Source: Dugong dugon
Lineage: Eukaryota > Chordata > Mammalia > Sirenia > Dugongidae
NCBI GenBank assembly: GCA_030035585.1
Contig: CM057464.1
Location: 29,529,465-29,593,464, forward strand
Reading direction: 5' to 3'
DNA: 64,000 nt
The notes below the pieces were generated by a model that did not search any database, had not been told where the DNA came from, and saw only the letters and a program-made list of their open reading frames with translations. The translations under genes and the position numbers were made by a program. Shown here piece by piece: positions 35,073-46,737 of this stretch (position 1 is its first letter; each line of letters begins with the position of its first letter).

Positions 35073-36524
35073 TAATACCATTTCAGCCCTATATTACTGG
35101 CACGAACTAAAAAAAAAAACAGAAAATAACAAATGTTGGAGAGGTTGCAGGTAGCTTGAAACTCCTATGCATGGCTGGTGGGAATGCAAAAGGTACAACC
35201 TTTTTGGAAAACAACATGGCACTTCCTTAAAAAGCTAGAAATAGAAATACCAATGATCTGGCAATGCCACTCCTAGGAATATACCCTAAAAAAATAAGAG
35301 CCATCACACAAATAGACATATGCACACCCATGTTCATTGCAGCATTATTCACAATAGCAAAAAGATGGAAACAACCTAAGTGCCCATCAACAGATGAATG
35401 ATTATACAAACTATGGTACATACACACAATGAAATACTACACAATCATAAAGAACAATGATGGATCTGTTAAACATCTCACAACATGGAGGAATGTGGAG
35501 GGCATTATGCTGAATACTGTATGAGACCACTGTTATAAAAACTCATGGAAAGGTTTACACACAGAAATAAATAATCTTTGATATTACAAGGGAGAGGAGA
35601 GGTGGAGAGGGAAAAATACTAACTAGACAACAGATAAGTGATAACTTTGGTGAAGGATAGGACAGTACACAATACTGGGGAAGTCAGCACAACCTGATCC
35701 AGGCAAAGTCACGGAAGCTTCATAGATACATCCAAACTCCCCGAGGGACCAAGTTACAGGGCTGAGGGCTGGGAACTATGGTCTTAGGGGATATCTAGCT
35801 CAATTGGCATAACATAGCTTATAAAGAAAATGTGGTACATCCTACTTGGGTGAGTAGCTTCGGGGGTCTTAAAAGCTGGTGAGTGGCCATCTAAGATATG
35901 TCTACTGGTCCCACCCCACATCTGGAGCAAGGGAGAACGAAGAAAACCAAAGACACAAGGTAAAGATTAGTCCAAAGGACTAACGGACAACAACTACCAC
36001 AGCCTCCACTAGACTGAGTCCAGCATAACTAGATGGTGCCTGGCTACTATCACAAACTACTGTAACAGGAATCACAGTAGAGGGTCCCAGAGAGAGCTGG
36101 AGAAAAATGGAGAACAAAATTCAAACTCACAAAAAAAAAAGACCAGACTTACTGGTCTGACAGAGACTGGTGAAATTCTGAGCGTATGGCTCCCACACAC
36201 CCTTTTAACTCAGTACTGAAGTCACTCCTGTGGTTCACCCTTCAGCCAAAGATTATACAGGCCTATAAAGCAAACAATGTAGTTCATCCATGTATATGAG
36301 ACTAAATGGACACACCAGCCCAGGGGCAAGGATGAGAAGGTAGGAGGGGACAGGAAAGTTGAACGAATGGAAACGGGGAACCCAGGGTCAAGAAGAGGAG
36401 AGGGTTAACATGTCACGGGGTTGGCATCTAATGTCACAAAACAATATGTGTATTAATTGTTTAATGAGAAACTCATTTGCTCCATAAACTTTCACCTGAA
36501 GAACAATAAAAAAAATCAATCAAT
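35073..36524 (+). mobile_element. L1 3' end with clean target-site duplication
   Basis: It starts in the ORF2 C-terminal region ('gcatggctggtgggaatgca', 'aaactatggtacatacacac') and runs through the lineage-specific 3' UTR ('ctccccgagggaccaagtt', 'ggatatctagctcaattggc') to AATAAA. A perfect 12-bp duplication, aaatatattaga, lies at 35061-35072 and 36525-36536. Unlike the copies at 10420-15661, it has a single terminal unit. The 95-codon minus-strand run at 34717-35004, just to its left, is not coding. Confidence 0.94.
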
Positions 36525-36536
36525 AAATATATTAGA

Positions 36537-36921
36537 AAAATATAACTAGTATAGCAAACTCATGATTCTGCACCTATTATTGCTTAAGATGAAACTAATG
36601 TATTCAAGATAAATAAGTTGAGTCCATTAAAAGAAAAAATATTAAATAAGTAATAATAGTAGTGGTATGCTGATAGGGCAAAATTTCTGAGACTGGTAGG
36701 TCATACAAAGGACTACATTAATTAGGATTAATCTTCTAAAACTGGCTTTACTTGGAGTTTATTTTCAAAATGCTGTGAAGAACCTGTTATGTATTTTCTT
36801 ATTGTCTCCCAAAGGCATGACACTTAGAGGGAGGAGGAATTTCTCCTTTCCCCTTTGAGACAACACTACTAAGCAAATAGTAGACTGGAAATTTAGTCCC
36901 CTAATGTCCCCACTAATGCTC
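36537..36921. other. Unique sequence
   Basis: Nothing recognised. Confidence 0.4.
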
Positions 36922-38197
36922 TCTCTTAGTTATCTAGTGCTGCTATAACAGAAATTTCACAAGTGGGTGGCTTTAACACAGAGAAATTTATACTCTTACA
37001 GTTTAGAAGACTAGAAGTCCTAATTCATGGTGCCAGCTCTAGAGGAAGGCTTTTTCTCTGTTGCTTCTGGGAGAAGGTCCTTATTCCTTGGCTCCTTGGT
37101 GATCTTTATGTGGCATGGCTTCTATCTTCTCCTATCTTTGCTTGCTTGTTTGCTTATTTAATCTCATATATCTCAAAAGAAATTGATTTAAGACACAAAC
37201 TACATTACTATTGTCTCAGTAACGTAACAAAGAAAACCCATTCTCAAATGGGATTATAACCATAGGCATTGTTGTTGTTATTAGGTGCAGTCGAGTTGGT
37301 TCTGACTCATAGTGACCCTATATACAACAGAACAAAACATTGCCCAGTGCTGTGCCATGTCCACAATTGTTGTTATGCTTGAGCCCATTGTTGCAGCCAC
37401 TGTGTCAATCCATCTTGCTGGGGGTCTTCCTCTTTTTCGCTGACCCTGTACTTCACCTTCTCCAGGGACTAATCCCTCCTGACAACATGTCCAAAGTATG
37501 TAAGATGTAATCTCACCATAGTTGCTTCTAAGGAGCATTCTGGTTGTACTTCTTCCAAAACAGATTTGTTCGTTCTTTTGGCAGTCCATGGTATATTCAA
37601 AATTCTTCACCAACACCACAATTCAAAGGTGTCCATTCTTCTTCAGTTTTCTTTATTCACCGTCCAGCTTTCACATGCATATGATGCGATTGAAAATACC
37701 GTGGCTTGGGTCAGGCGCACCTTAGTCCTCAAGGCGCCATCTTTGGTTTTGAACACTTTAAAGAGGTCTTTTGAAGCAGATTTGCCCAATGCGATGCATC
37801 ATTTATTTCTTCACTGCTGCTTCCATGGGTGTTGATTGTGGATCCAAGTAAAATGAAATCTTTGACAACTTCATTATTTTCTCCATTTATCATGATGCTG
37901 CTTATTGGTACAGTTGTGAGGATTTTTGTTTTCTTTATGTTGAGGTGTAACCCATACTGAAGACTGTGGTCTTTGATCTTCATCAGTAAGTGCTTCAAGT
38001 CCTCTTCACTTTCAGCAAGCAAGGTTGTGATATCTGCATATTGCAGGTTGTTAATGAGACTTCCTTCAATCCTCATGCCCCATCCTTCTTCATATGGTCC
38101 AGCTTCTCAGATTATTTGCTCAGCATACAGATTGAATAGGTGTAGGAGTTAGAATTTATAGCACATATTTTTGGTGGACACAATTCAATCCATAACA
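36922..38197 (-). mobile_element. MaLR-like LTR interrupted by an RTE
   Basis: LTR pieces at 36922-37267 ('tctcttagttatctagtgct') and about 38137-38197 ('acacaattcaatccataaca') form one minus-strand LTR of the family at 5191. An RTE lies between them. The words ataggc (left) and ataggt (right) sit at the junctions as a short imperfect duplication. Confidence 0.88.
37268..38136 (-). mobile_element. RTE (BovB-like) 3' half, nested in an LTR
   Basis: It starts with the reverse-read tail 'ttgttgttgttattaggtgc'. Reverse translation gives YADITTLLAESEEDLKHLLMKI (YADD-type motif with I for the second D) at about 38035, MINGENNEVVKDFILLGSTI (about 37890), and NFEYTMDCQKNEQICFGRST near 37600. It is 5'-truncated just upstream of the YADD region, with several frame breaks. 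It would encode the C-terminal part of the RTE reverse transcriptase. Confidence 0.9.
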
Positions 38198-38754
38198 TAT
38201 TCCAAAACCTTTAATAATTTTATAATCTTCCTTACTATTGCCCGGGGATTGTCATCAGTCACCAAACTCAAAGGTCCACTGCCTTCACTAAGACTTGTAG
38301 CTGAAGTCCCATGAGGAGGACACTAAGGCTGCTCTTAGACCTGGCAGTCCTAAGCCAAACATAGTCTTGGCCACTTCCCTAGCCCAGGAGCACTTGCCAG
38401 ATCCCTGGGCCTTATTGATTAACAGAATTCACTTCCAAAGTCTATTAGGAGAACAATTTAGGGTGTGGCTTGTAACCTTGGCAGGTGCTAGTAATTACTT
38501 GTCTTGGAATTTTCCACTTAATTTTTTTTAACACTTCCAATTTACATGTTTTCCCATGTTGTAAAACTTTAATATATTACCTGGCTGCAGTAGGAACTGC
38601 ACTTAAGAATATTTTTCCTGTGACTGTAGAGCACAGAGCCCTACCATACACTCTCGAAAATAATCTGAAATCTTTATATTCATAAAAGATGTCAAATAAT
38701 AGATGTGGCTTAGAAAACTTCTGAAGGGGAATGCCAGAAATTAAGCAATATTTG
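38198..38754. other. Unique sequence
   Basis: GC is ordinary to slightly high at 38230-38420; no family or gene recognised. Confidence 0.45.
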
Positions 38755-38760
38755 GAATAA

Positions 38761-38830
38761 AGAAAAAATAGTTGCCTTTGGGTCGATTCCAATTCATAGT
38801 GACTCCATGTGTGCCAGAGTAGAACTCTGA
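38761..38830 (-). mobile_element. AfroSINE, 5'-truncated
   Basis: Only the 3' part: 'gttgcctttgggtcgattcc', 'catagtgactccatgtgtgc', 'agagtagaactctg'. The word gaataa(a)g flanks it on both sides (38755 and 38831), so it is a truncated insertion rather than a deleted copy. Confidence 0.82.
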
Positions 38831-38837
38831 GAATAAG

Positions 38838-39499
38838 GTGGGGGCATATCAAATCAAATACCACCAAAGAAACAGTAAACCAGCACCTCTTATTGTGTTG
38901 TTTATGAGCAAAGGCTAAATTAACTGTTTGGGAAAACACCCTTAATATTTCCAAGATTTCAGAAATCCATTTGGTAAATTGCTACTTTCATTATTAATGG
39001 TGTCAGAGTGAACTAAAAAACTTAATTGAATATCCATAAATCTTAATCTGAAGACTCATTCAGGAAGTATAGATACACAACAAACCAGATCAGTAGTCTG
39101 TTATTTTAATAATCAGCCTTTCTATGGCTCTTTCTATTCAAAAGTTTGTTTATTCAGCATGACCTATCTTGACAGCTGGTTTTAGAAATAGAAGTAAAAT
39201 ATGACCAAAGACAAATAGAACATTAGCTGCAGGAGTAATTTAGGTGGAATAACAGAAAGAATTTATTGCTAAGCCAAACATTAGGTAATATTCCAAAAGA
39301 CATTTATCTCAAGTGCCCAATAGTCAACCTCATTTTAACAGTAACATAAATCCCAGTTAATCCAGGGGAATTTGTTAGGTTATTCATTTCTAACCTGTTC
39401 CTGTTACCCTCTTCTCTCTAGTGGCTGTAAATACAATGAAACAAGATTCATTGATCTATTCATTCATACATTAATTCATCCAACAACATTTACTGAATG
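38838..39499. other. Unique sequence
   Basis: No family recognised except a short 'attcattcat' run near 39470 that resembles the edge of an old repeat. Confidence 0.4.
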
Positions 39500-40215
39500 C
39501 CCATTTTTATTTACAAGTTTTCTCTAAATTTTTATTGAGATATAACCTATGTAGAGAAAACTGCACACATCATAAATACATAGCTTAATGAATTATCATA
39601 AAATAAATACTCCCATGCAACCTTCATCCAGGTCAGGAAAGAGAAAATTACCAGCATCTAAGAACCTCCTTTGTGCCTACTTCTAATCAATATCTCCTCT
39701 CTCCTCCCTAAGGTCACCACTATCCTGACTTCCAACTTGTTTTAAAATTTATATACACACAGTCACACCACGTGCATTTTTTGTGTCTGGATTCCCACTC
39801 AGTGTTATCTTTGGAGATTCATGCATGGCTGAAGGGAATTGATCAATGAGTTTTTATCTATGCACAAAAAGAAAAACCAGTTTCCATAGAGCTGACTGAC
39901 TTATGGTGACCCCATGGGTATCAGGGTAGAACTGTGCTCCATAGGGTTTTCAATGACTGATTTCTTGGAATTAGATCACCATGCCTTTCTTCTGTGGCAC
40001 CTCTGGCTGGACTCAAATTCCAATCTTTCAGTTAGCAGCCGAGCACATGAACTGTTTGATCACCCAGGACTCCAATCTATGCATACATTTAAGTTTTTAC
40101 CACCAATATCAAGATCACACCCAGAAAGTTCCCCCATGATCGGAAGATCATATGTCAAAAACTTTTTTTAATACTTTCTGGTTGTCTGCCAAAATGTTCA
40201 TTCTTATATTTATAA
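39500..40215 (-). mobile_element. L1M 3' UTR remnant, split by an AfroSINE
   Basis: 'tttttattgagatataacct', 'aaactgcacacatcataaat', 'accttcatccaggtcagg' and 'ggagattcatgcatgg' match the reverse-read 3' UTR of old L1M elements. An AfroSINE interrupts it at 39865-40074; the part to its right is weakly recognisable. Confidence 0.65.
39865..40074 (-). mobile_element. AfroSINE, long variant, inverted
   Basis: 'cagtttccatagagctgact' (tail), 'gtgctccatagggttttcaa' (body), 'ctttcagttagcagccgagc' (head). Flanked by atctatgca at 39856-39864 and 40075-40083. Confidence 0.9.
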
Positions 40216-40227
40216 TTTCTTAAACAT

Positions 40228-40422
40228 GTTGTTGTTAGTTGTTATCGGTTTGATTTCAACTCATGGTGACCCCATGTGTGCAGAATAGAACTGCTCCATT
40301 GGATTTTCAAGGCTGTAACCTGTTGGAAGCAGATCGCCAAGCCCGCCTTCTGAAGCACCTCTGGGTGGGTTCGAACCACAACCTGGTCAAAGTCAAGTGC
40401 TTAACCATTTGCACCACCATGG
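40228..40422 (-). mobile_element. AfroSINE with GTT-repeat tail, inverted
   Basis: It starts 'gttgttgttagttgttatcg', the reverse of an RTE-like (AAC)n tail, then 'gatttcaactcatggtgacc', 'gaagcacctctgggtgggtt' and 'gtgcttaaccatttgcacca'. A good copy for showing the SINE-RTE tail identity. Confidence 0.9.
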
Positions 40423-42873
40423 TTATTTTAAAGTGCTTATCTAATAACTCTATTTTATTCATATTATGAGTCTAAAGTTACTGTCTCTGTTAGTTTTTCT
40501 ATCAAGTCTTATATTCTCATATGTCTGCTTAGTTTTGATGGAAGCTTAAATATTGTATATGGAAATAACGTAGAGATAATTTGAGGCTATCTTCCTCCAG
40601 AGTTGATTTTCTTTTGCTTCTGATGGGCAGCTGTGCTACTGACATATCACTGTAATTCAGTCAGAGAACTATGTATTTCCAGTTTATCCTTATGCCTAGA
40701 ACATAGTCCTACTACTTCCCAACTCAAAACTGAAAAGGTTTACCTGCCATCAAATGTTGATCCCCCAAGCCTCTGTAAGTGGTGACAACTCTGATAGATT
40801 CCCAGACACTCAGACACTGCTTTGGAAATCATCATCCCCAAAGGCAAATGCTGCTCCAAGTGCTGGGCTCACCTCTCTGGACTTCCCTATTCTTCTGGAT
40901 CCTAGACCTTGAAAAATCTCATTGTCATGGTATTCCAATGCGTTCTAATATTAAAAAAAAAAAAAGTATATTTTTTCTAGTTGTTCTCAGAGGGACATTT
41001 GGTTCAAAGCAAATTAGTCTGCCTTTGCCAAAAGCCAAACTCCTTGAGTGCTTTTTATATGCAGGCTCTTTACAAGGGGTTGAGGACCCCAAGTTTAACA
41101 CGAAACAATCCCTGCCTGCAAGCAACTCTCAATGTACTAGGACAGACAGAAATATAGAAAACAAAACCAACTCTAAAGCCTTACGCCAGTGCGTGGTTAG
41201 AGCGGTAATGGAGGAATTAGGTACAGAAGTGCACAAAGAAGGGAGTACTTTGTGTTGTGTGTCAGGAAGAACTTTGCAGACTAAGAAATTCTTAAGTAAG
41301 AATTACCAAAAAAATAGAAGGTATTTTCTTGTCAGAGAGTGTGGAAAAAAGGGAAGATAATGGAAAACATGCTTGTAAATCAACCAGAAATCAACCCTTG
41401 AGTTAAGGTTTGGAGTGAGTAAGAATTTTCCTGTAGTTCAGGAAAGAAACGAAGGTAGACCATTTCAGGCAGCGGGAAAATGTACACAAAGTCCAGGACG
41501 ATTTCCAGGTCTCTGTATATTCCTCCCTCCTTCCTCCCAGGTGAATATTTTCTAATTGTGGGGCTGCTGGGAAGGGGCTGCACAGGATTCTGTCAACTGC
41601 CTCAGGATGTGCTTCCAAACATTTTGTTTTCTCTATGATCATCTACAATCTTCAGGTTTCTGAAAACTAAAGCCAGGATGAAATCTAAAGCCTTTCCATT
41701 TACCCCAAACTTCCTATCTCTATTTGTCTTCATAAACACAACTGGTCTGACTTTTAAAATGGTTGTCAGTGAAATAAAAACAAGAACAAAAATGAAGAAC
41801 ACCAAAACCAAAAAAAGTAGAATATAAAACTCAGTCAGATCTAGGAATATAACCCGAAAACGCAGAGTTTACGAGGATAGGACTTAGGCCATCTGTTTCA
41901 TATAAGCTGGATTTCTAAATCTTGCCATGTGATTTGACTGGATCCACATGAACATCTGGTTCAACCTTTACAATAGTTAGGTTTTCTCTTTTGGCTTGAC
42001 TTACTTTTACTGAACTTGGCCTTCATAATGGGCTCATCAGTTTAGCTTGTAGACATAACCTGTGTATATTATTATTTCAAATAACGTGGGATAATCCAGG
42101 AGCTAGTTTATGAGAAACAGACTGATAACCCAGGGCACATTGGGACAGAGCTTTTTTCTGCTTGCAACTATGGATTTTTACTTCAGCTGTTCTGGAATCT
42201 TGCTTGAGACAATAAAGGGCCGATTTCCAAGAAGTTGTTATGTCTTGCTGTTATTGTGGGAGTAAGGATTTCATTAAAACAGATTAGTCAAGGAAGATAC
42301 ACAGACAGTGATTCCAGGCAAAACAATTTGTTATTTTAGAAGTCTATTTGTATCAGAAATCTTCTTGTGTAAATTGGAATAGCTATCCGGTTCTTATGCG
42401 TTCTTTCTTTTCCTCTGAAGTTGGCCCTACTCAGCTTTTTGGTTTCTTCTCCAGGGAAGTGCCATTTACAATTGTATCAACTAGTATCTAGGGGTTCTTA
42501 AGAAGGCATAGAGACATTAGTTCTACCTTCAGAGTGCTCTTTGTTCCAGTTAATTTTATGTAAAGATCATTTAAAACATGGGTAATTATTACACAAGCCA
42601 AAATTGTCTTCCTTTCACCTGTCTGAATCTGTAACTACAGACTTTTGAAGATTTTCTTTGGCAGTCATGAGATGGCCTTTGGGAGAAGCCATGAGCGTGA
42701 AGTTAGGATTTCAGGCTAGGACAAAGGAGGAGGGGTTGACAGGTTGGGTTAGATGTCTGTTTTGGTATCTTTGCAAGCTTATCCTCCCATAGGATCACAT
42801 TCTCTTTTGACTCATTATTTTCCAAATCTAAAAAATATTATTTTTCCTTTCCATTTTTATTGTGATAACTCAG
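40423..42873. other. Long stretch without recognised recent repeats
   Basis: 2.45 kb. The 193-codon plus-strand open run at 40779-41360 is the longest in this stretch, but shows no domain, is interrupted by an A-run turned into lysines, and matches no protein I know. 41030-41130 ('gctctttacaaggggttgag') faintly resembles an old repeat. Confidence 0.45.
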
Positions 42874-43046
42874 GGGATTACTATACGGTGCAGTGGTTAA
42901 CAGCTTGGCTGCTAACCAAAAATCAGCAGTTAAAATCCATTAGCCACTCCTTGGAAACCCTTTGGGGGTTTCCTACTCTGTCTTGCAGGGTTGCTATGAG
43001 CCAGAATTGACTCAATGGCAATGGGTTTGGTTTTTTGGGGTTTGAC
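42874..43046 (+). mobile_element. AfroSINE, short form
   Basis: 'gtgcagtggttaacagcttg', 'gccactccttggaaaccct', 'gctatgagccagaattgact', then a GT-rich tail. Confidence 0.9.
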
Positions 43047-43977
43047 ACAATTCTCAAGGAAACGATACCCAAACTTCTTTCATGGTTAAAAAAAGTGTCC
43101 TCTCTTCCACAAGATAAGTCCAATAATGTTTTTTTCATGGCTTGTCAGCCAAAAAACATCAAAAACAATATTGCATGTATAAATATATAGGGAAGGAACT
43201 ATGTCTAATTTATCACTTTATGCCCAGCATCTGGGTGGGGTTCAAGGTAGAGCAAGGGAAGAGAGAACCAATGCTTATCGATAGCCAACTCTGTGCTATG
43301 TGCTTTACATAAAGTGTTGTATTTAATAATGATAGTCATCCTTCTGAAGAAGGCGTTATCAACAGTTTAAAGCTGAGAAATAAGTCTGGCATGTGGCCTG
43401 CAAGCAACAAACCTTTGTTGTTAACAGTTGATTGAAAAGAATTTCATGCTCTGAGGGTTTCGTTTAACTGTTTAAGAACAAATCATTGAGCTTTTTGTTT
43501 AGCTAAACCTGAAGGATCTGATTTGAGAAGTTGAGACCATTCCCAGTAAAACCAGGTAGTTGGGAAGGAGAATGGTATGTTGCTTGAAAGAGGTCTTCAT
43601 TAACTAACTTTGTGTAGGTTTTTGTTGTTTTTTTTTTTTAAATATCTTGGAAACACCCCTATTCAGGGAGTTGGCAAAGTATTCTAAGCTGAAAAAATAA
43701 TAAGTACCTGACTCTTAAAGCACGTTATCTCAGGAAAGAAAAAAAAGAAAACATTCTTTACTTCTTTAATCTCAGGACTGAACGAAAATCCACTTTAAGA
43801 ATGAGAACTATCTAAATTTCGCATGTATGTAACTCAATGCTTCTTATCAAACTCATTTAATATTTTAACAACTTTAGTTCTTGAAGTTGTCTTGGGGCAA
43901 ATAAGCATATGTATTTCAATGTAAGGAATTTAAATTAAAGTATTTTCTATTCTTTATTCTTTTATCCTCTCACTGTA
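43047..43977. other. Unique sequence with a MIR remnant
   Basis: A probable minus-strand MIR lies at 43270-43395 ('ctctgtgctatgtgctttac', 'gaagaaggcgttatcaacag'). The remainder is unassigned. Confidence 0.5.
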
Positions 43978-44425
43978 TGAGTGAGTTGGCTCCAACTCAT
44001 GACGACCCCATGTGTAACAGAACAAAACGTTGCCCAGTACTGCACCATCCTCACCATCATTGGTATGTTTAAGTCCATTGTTGCGATCACTATGTCAATC
44101 CATCCCACTAAGGATTTCCCTTGCCTTCACTGGCCTTCCACTTTACCAAAGATGATGTCTTTTCTCCAGCAATCAATCCCTCCTGATGACACATCCAAAG
44201 TAAGCAAGTCAAAGTCTCAGAGAATATTCTGTGATTCGTAGGGGTTTCACTGGCTAATTTTTGGAAGTAGATCACCAGGCCTTTCTTCCTAGTCTGTCTT
44301 AGTCTGGAAGCTCCACTGAAACCTGTCCACCATGGGTGGTTTTGCTGGTATTTGAAATACTGCTGGCATAGCTTCCAGCATCACAGTAACACAGCCCAAC
44401 AAACTGACAGATGGGTGGTTGATCT
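43978..44425 (-). mobile_element. RTE 3' end joined to a Gly-type SINE segment
   Basis: 43978-44218 is the reverse-read RTE 3' end ('gaacaaaacgttgcccagta', 'actatgtcaatccatcccac'). 44225-44425 ('agtagatcaccaggccttt', 'agtctgtcttagtctggaag', 'ctggcatagcttccagcatc') is the reverse of the middle part of the SINE family seen at 49336. Whether this is one chimeric element or two neighbours is unclear. Confidence 0.7.
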
Positions 44426-44629
44426 TAACTTTAGGCTCCTATAATTTTTTTGGCAAAATCTATCACCACTCATCAATGTGATTGACTGTTGCTAGTTTAT
44501 GCCCATTTCTAGGCATAGAGGCCAAGGGTTTTGATTTTGCTCTGTCCAAATGATCTGTAAAGGAAGAATTCACAGGCCTGAGCTGGAAGAAGTACTGTGA
44601 AAAAGAATGGAAAAGAACAATATTTCTTA

Positions 44630-44995
44630 GGCATTTACCTGTGTCAGTAATAGGGTTGCCAGATTTAGCAAATAAAAACAGAGAATGCCTAGTTAAATTT
44701 GAATTTCAGATTAACAAATATTGTATGGGACATACTTATACTAAAATATAGTCATTGTTTATCTGAAACATTGTTTATGGCAACCCTGGGAAGGCATTAT
44801 GCTAGACACTTCAAAATTTTTTAATCCTAATATTTTAATCCCAATAGCGCCTTTATGGTAGAAAAAAGTACTATATCATTCTTTTATGAATAAGAAAACT
44901 GAGGCTCAGACACCACATATGCAAGTTTCAGTTAATAACAGTGCATCTGGGATTTTGAAGCCTAGGGTTGCCTGACTCCAATGCCTACTCATTTT
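44630..44995 (-). mobile_element. MIR interrupted by a palindromic MITE
   Basis: Right piece 44788-44995 ('attatgctagacacttcaaa', 'ttatgaataagaaaactgag', 'gcatctgggattttgaagcc') and a short left piece ('cttaggcatttacctgtgtc') read as minus-strand MIR. A small DNA element sits between. Confidence 0.7.
44652..44787. mobile_element. 136-bp non-autonomous DNA transposon with perfect 10-bp ends
   Basis: The ends agggttgcca (44652-44661) and tggcaaccct (44778-44787) are exact reverse complements. The interior is partly palindromic ('ttaaatttgaatttcagatt'; 'gggacatacttatactaaaa'). It matches a widespread mammalian palindromic MER-type element whose exact name I do not assign. Confidence 0.82.
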
Positions 44996-46482
44996 CCATT
45001 CCCCATTCTGACTCCAAGAATGTTCCACTTCACCTCAAAAGAATGAGCAAGATTCTAAAATACATAACAAAAAATAGCAACAAGTCCCCAGTCCTCCAGA
45101 ATGAAGCCAGTTTCACTTCATTCTTTCAATTAGATTTTACTATCCCGAATTCCTAAGAAATGCAGCTGATACATTATAAATCCAAGATATAATAAACCAT
45201 CACAAGTCTTATCACACATGATGCTGAAAAGCCTGACTCTTAGAATGTTTATCAATCTCCATCCAAAGCCTAAGGTCAGATTTCCTCTCATGTGTAAATG
45301 TTTTGATGATTTCTTCCTCAGAGTTCGATACTTAGACTTGATAATAAATTTTCTTAAGAAAAAAGGAAACAAAACATTAAATGGAAGATAAACTTCATTG
45401 GAAAATATGAAAACCTAGAGTCCACTCTTAGCTCCATTAATCTTTACTTCTTTTCTTCAAAAGTGAGAACTGCTATTTATGTAGTAGAATCAGGAAGTAA
45501 AAAAAAAAAAGAAAAAAGTTGCTAAAAATTAAGATGCATTGTAAACATAGAATATTCTGTTATTCTCCACTCTGCCACTATGTGAGGCAGAATACTTTAT
45601 ATAATAACAGAGTCTCATTTTACTTGAGTTCAGACTAGATAACCTTTTATCATTTCAGCATATATAAGTAGTTAATTTAATACTGGATGCAGAATGTCTA
45701 TTATATTTTCTTCTCCAAGAAAACACTCCTGCAACATCAGCCTTGGCTTCCTGGATGGCCCATAGTAAGGAGTATTTTTATTTTTTTATTTTTTATTTTT
45801 GTAGCCACTTATTTCAAATAATGGCTGTTTTTTCACTGAATGCACTGTGCTTTGACATCTGTTTTCAATATGCTTCTGTTTGTTCAAACATTTGGTATAT
45901 ACTCTGTGGATCTTCAGGCTGACCTGAGATGACGCTATATACCCATTTAAAGTTCTTGTCATACAATTAAATTTTGGGGTCTCTTACTTTAAACCTTGTG
46001 AACATTCTCCAAATTTTTCTTCATATTCACTTGCTTTAAACGAATTTCTCTTCTTTGTCTTTGACATAATTAAATTTATTATTTTAAAATTGTGCTGGAT
46101 GGACTAAAAAACCCTGAACATGCTCTTGTAAGAAACAGCCACTAGCACGTATCTCTTAAATCATTTTTTTGTAGTGGGTCAGAGTTATTTTTACTGGAGA
46201 AGCATCTGACATTTTCTTTCTTTTTTTTTTGTTCCCTTTTTTGTTTTATTTTTAGACATCTTTTAACTTGTGGTCACTTTTGAGAGGTATTTATAGTAAT
46301 TTATTTCTTCCAATGCTTGTCAAACTTCTTTCCACAAGCATCTTTTCACAATTTAGTTTGTAATTTAAAAAAACAACAACTTGTAATGGAAGTAGTTTCA
46401 CATATTTAGAAAAGTTGTGAAAGTAAAACAGAGAACTCCTGAAACATCCTTTACTCAGATTCATCAATTGTTATTGTTCTCT
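44996..46482. other. Unique AT-rich sequence
   Basis: Contains A-runs (45498) and a T/A low-complexity run (45776-45800). No gene or family recognised. Confidence 0.45.
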
Positions 46483-46537
46483 CAGATAGATAGATGGATG
46501 GATAGATTCATAGATAGATAAGATAGATAGATAGATA
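46483..46537. repeat. GATA microsatellite, interrupted
   Basis: Repeated gata/tagatgga units ('agatagatagatggatgg', 'agatagataagatagatag') directly before an AfroSINE. Confidence 0.9.
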
Positions 46538-46737
46538 TCCCTGGGTAGTGCAAACGGTTTGTGCTCAACTACTAATCTAAAGACTGGCTGTTGAAATCCA
46601 CCCAGCAGCAACTTGGAGGAAAGGCCTGGCAGTCTGCTTCCATAAAGATTACACCAAGAAAACCCTATGGAGCAGTTCTCCTCTGTAACACATGGGGTCA
46701 CTATGAGTCAGAATCAACTCAAAGACAATGTTTTTTT
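46538..46737 (+). mobile_element. AfroSINE, long form
   Basis: 'tccctgggtagtgcaaacgg', 'ggcagtctgcttccataaag', 'cactatgagtcagaatcaac'. An AT-repeat tract follows to about 46830. Confidence 0.9.

Noticed and set aside
40779..41360. 193-codon frame as a possible novel gene
   Set aside because: No domain, no splice or promoter context, a lysine run from an A-tract, and no recognisable relative. Length alone is weak evidence at this AT content.
46483..46537. CRISPR-like or regulatory repeat array
   Set aside because: It is a plain GATA microsatellite; nothing in this animal genome suggests a CRISPR array.
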